This document shows, piece after piece, positions 15,509 through 17,091 of a stretch of DNA of 17,091 bases. The stretch's first letter is position 1; each line of letters opens with the position of its first letter. The position numbers and the translations under genes were made by a program. The notes under the pieces are model-generated. The model saw only the letters and a program-made list of their open reading frames with translations. It did not search any database and was not told the DNA's origin. Origin of the DNA: Leptospirillum sp. (GTDB taxonomy: Bacteria > Nitrospirota > Leptospirillia > Leptospirillales > Leptospirillaceae); NCBI GenBank assembly GCA_027346125.1, contig DAIEST010000071.1:1-17091 (forward strand), read 5' to 3'.

Positions 15509-15759
15509 CACAGCCTTTCATGTCAAGAAGTTCCGATCCGAAAAACAACAAGATCCTCCAGACTCCCCGAACCCCCGGCCAAGACAAAAGAAAAGGGACA
15601 ATGCGTGCGCCGGATTGCCCCCTCACCGATCGCCGCACGGACAAATCGGATCAGGAGTCATCATCTCTCCCCATCTCGTCTGGAAGAGCAATTCCGGCGA
15701 ACTCCATCGCCCCTCGAATAAAGCCCGGGAAATTTCTGGACACTCCCAAGACTTTCGTG

Positions 15760-15789
15760 ATTCTACATAATGCATTCCATGGTGGTCAA
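15760..15789 (-). promoter_or_regulatory. sigma-70-type promoter for the efflux pair
   Basis: On the minus strand TTGACC (15789-15784) and TAGAAT (15765-15760) are 18 bases apart, each matching 5 of 6 consensus bases. Transcription would start near 15753, giving a leader of about 245 bases before the adaptor ATG at 15508. Confidence 0.5.
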
Positions 15790-15817
15790 TATTTTCTGGA
15801 TTTCTTCTCCTTCCATG

Positions 15818-15842
15818 GCTGATCCCTCATCCGGGAATCAGC
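15818..15842. promoter_or_regulatory. dyad, possible operator upstream of the efflux promoter
   Basis: GCTGATCCC (15818-15826) pairs with GGG-(A)-ATCAGC (15833-15842) around a 6-base centre: 9 paired positions with one bulge. It lies about 28 bases upstream of the -35 element. No T run follows on either strand, so a protein-binding dyad is likelier than a terminator. No dedicated regulator gene is adjacent. Confidence 0.35.
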
Positions 15843-16009
15843 ACCAGACAACCAATAAAACGGCCATATCTTCACGTTTTTCTATTTTCATTACCGTTCC
15901 GGAGATTCTCTTTACGAAAGCAAAAACAATCCATAAAAAAATCATTGGTTTTCTTGATTTCCGTCACAATTCGGCGTAGGTTTTCTGCGCAGGGTCGATT
16001 CATGTCTGC

Positions 16010-16037
16010 TTGACTGACACAGCGAAGATCTTAAGAA
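16010..16037 (+). promoter_or_regulatory. possible promoter of the PAS sensor gene
   Basis: TTGACT (16010-16015, 5 of 6) and TAAGAA (16032-16037, about 3 of 6) are 16 bases apart, and the ATG follows at 16081. The -10 match is poor. Confidence 0.3.
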
Positions 16038-16080
16038 ACGACCCCTACACTGATCCGCACAAACATAAAAGTGGCTGAGC

Positions 16081-17091
16081 ATGGCATTTCTCCCCGTTTC
16101 AGGAATCTCCCATCCCTTCAACTGGTCTGTCATTCAACAAAAACGTTTTCTGCTTATCCTCATCTTGCCGATTGCCGCCGTCTCCTTCTTCAGCGGATAT
16201 CTTTTTCTCTACAAGAGTCCCCATCTCGCACAGAAAATCTCCCAGATCTCGCTCATCAATGCGGATCTTCAAGGGTTTGATACAGACATTCATTTCGTTC
16301 AGGAAACTTCCTTCGGCTCAAGAGACTCTTACCTTTTTTCACCGGCCTTCCTCCGGAAAAAGACCGGATACCTCCTCCAGGCGCAGGCCCTTCTTCTCGA
16401 TATCCGCTCTCGTTCGGAATGGCTCTCCGATGCCCAGAGAAAAACACTTGAAAAAATGAGCAATACCCTGGAAAGACTGGTCCCCGAGTTTCGTTCCGGG
16501 AAAGGGCATTTCCGGTCGAATCAAGAACGATTCTCCAACCTCTTGAAGGACTCTCTTCTCCTGCTCAAAAGTCTTGAGATCCAGACAACATCGACACTGG
16601 AAGAGATCCGGAAAACCAGCCGGACCATCCTGACGCTCCAGATCTCCGTATTCCTCCTGTTTGTCCTGATGACTGCAATCCTGCTTGTCTGGCTGAACGG
16701 GTACAGGAGAAGCCTGAGAAAGATGGCCATCTATGAAGCACTGAACGTATCAACGGAAGGAATCGTTTTTCTCCCGATCACCCTGGAGACATTCCAGACC
16801 GCCAACAAGGGCTTTGAGGAACTTTCCGGCTACGATGCGCAGGAACTCACCGCGATCTCCCCTCACCGGATCCTCCCCGCCCCGGGAAACCTCGATCTGA
16901 AACAGAAAATTGCCGATCTTCAGAACCATCAGATCCGATCCATAGAGTACGAGACCGAGATCTTCCGAAAAGACACCACCGTCCTTCCGGTCCGTGTCCG
17001 CATGGAAATGAGTCTTTTTGAGGGTCGTCCTCAGATCGTGGCATCCATTGAAGACCAGTCCCGACAGAAGTTCCTGCAGGACCAGCTGAAA
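16081..17091 (+). CDS. membrane-bound PAS-domain sensor (3' end outside the window)
   Basis: An uninterrupted frame of 337 codons that runs off the right edge. An in-frame TAA at 16066-16068 fixes the start at or after ATG 16081; only a weak ribosome site (GGCTGAG) is seen. It has a first membrane helix at about 23-44 (FLLILILPIAAVSFFSGYLF), a mostly helical extracytoplasmic region of about 140 residues (45-184), and a second helix at about 185-206. A PAS domain follows (about 214-328), with TFQTANKGFEELSGYDAQEL and a VLPVRVRMEM strand. The text after it (EDQSRQKFLQDQLK) is the linker that commonly precedes a histidine kinase, GGDEF or EAL domain, so the output module cannot be named. Divergent from the efflux pair. 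Confidence 0.85.
   Translation, partial: MAFLPVSGISHPFNWSVIQQKRFLLILILPIAAVSFFSGYLFLYKSPHLAQKISQISLINADLQGFDTDIHFVQETSFGSRDSYLFSPAFLRKKTGYLLQAQALLLDIRSRSEWLSDAQRKTLEKMSNTLERLVPEFRSGKGHFRSNQERFSNLLKDSLLLLKSLEIQTTSTLEEIRKTSRTILTLQISVFLLFVLMTAILLVWLNGYRRSLRKMAIYEALNVSTEGIVFLPITLETFQTANKGFEELSGYDAQELTAISPHRILPAPGNLDLKQKIADLQNHQIRSIEYETEIFRKDTTVLPVRVRMEMSLFEGRPQIVASIEDQSRQKFLQDQLK

Larger units (their letters stand above)
15509..16080. other. 572-base divergent intergenic region
   Basis: The longest stretch without a convincing gene. It separates the minus-strand efflux pair from the plus-strand PAS sensor. It holds a good promoter pointing at the efflux pair, a dyad upstream of it, a weaker promoter pointing right, and an A/T-rich block around 15923-15951 with imperfect AAAACAAT/ATTGGTTTT symmetry. 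Open frames on both strands (for example a 74-codon + frame from 15601) lack a ribosome site and family likeness. On the minus strand a frame ending GIALPDEMGRDDDS lies inside the leader; I could not recognise it, and it might be a remnant or a leader peptide. Confidence 0.6.

Noticed and set aside
15601..15822. A 74-codon plus-strand frame in the divergent region
   Set aside because: No ribosome site and no recognisable family, and it runs opposite the predicted leader of the efflux pair.
1..17091. A search for -24/-12 sigma-54 promoters, CRISPR repeats, insertion sequences and attachment sites
   Set aside because: Reading by eye gave no TGGCAC-N5-TTGC match, no regularly spaced repeats, no transposase and no terminal inverted repeats. 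A motif scan would be more sensitive.

Overview
This is a compact, gene-dense stretch of a Gram-negative (double-membrane) bacterial chromosome, roughly 52-55% GC by eye. It carries three lptCAB-type lipopolysaccharide transport genes, a TolC-like outer-membrane channel and several exported proteins. The gene set (core metabolism, sigma-54, LPS export, two-domain stress regulators) and its composition would suit a Nitrospirota bacterium such as Leptospirillum. That placement is an impression from the protein sequences, not a demonstrated identification. No insertion sequence, phage gene, CRISPR array or integrase was seen.

Layout. The left edge (1-983) reads on the + strand: a YbgC-type hotdog thioesterase, a tRNA-Val(TAC) starting 1 base after its stop, and the queuosine-pathway reductase queF. 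From about 15,508 down to 1,003 every protein gene lies on the minus strand. In transcription order these are an EmrA/HlyD-type membrane-fusion protein and a TolC-type channel; malate dehydrogenase; lptC-lptA-lptB; rpoN; hpf; rapZ; a glycine/methionine-tailed lipoprotein; aroC-aroK-aroB; a GAF-GAF-ANTAR regulator; a four-helix membrane protein; and a LolA-like exported protein. Many junctions overlap or are only a few bases apart (ATGA or GTGA at emrA-like/tolC-like, aroK/aroB and lptB/rpoN), so much of this is probably co-transcribed. The right edge (16,081 onward, + strand) holds the first 337 codons of a membrane-bound PAS sensor that runs out of the window.

How the genes fit together. lptC-lptA-lptB build the inner-membrane and periplasmic part of the LPS bridge. 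They are followed by rpoN, hpf and rapZ in the well-known lpt-rpoN-hpf-rapZ order, but the nitrogen-PTS genes ptsN and npr that often lie here in Proteobacteria are absent. aroC, aroK and aroB supply three of the seven steps to chorismate. The efflux pair has no inner-membrane transporter beside it and is preceded by the only long non-coding region (15,509-16,080), which carries a good sigma-70-like promoter and a dyad.

I found no clearly new biological system. The items most worth a second look are the orphan efflux pair with its long leader, the ANTAR regulator with the small membrane and exported proteins behind it, the unusual lipoprotein between rapZ and aroC, and an apparent excess of the palindrome CGATCG.
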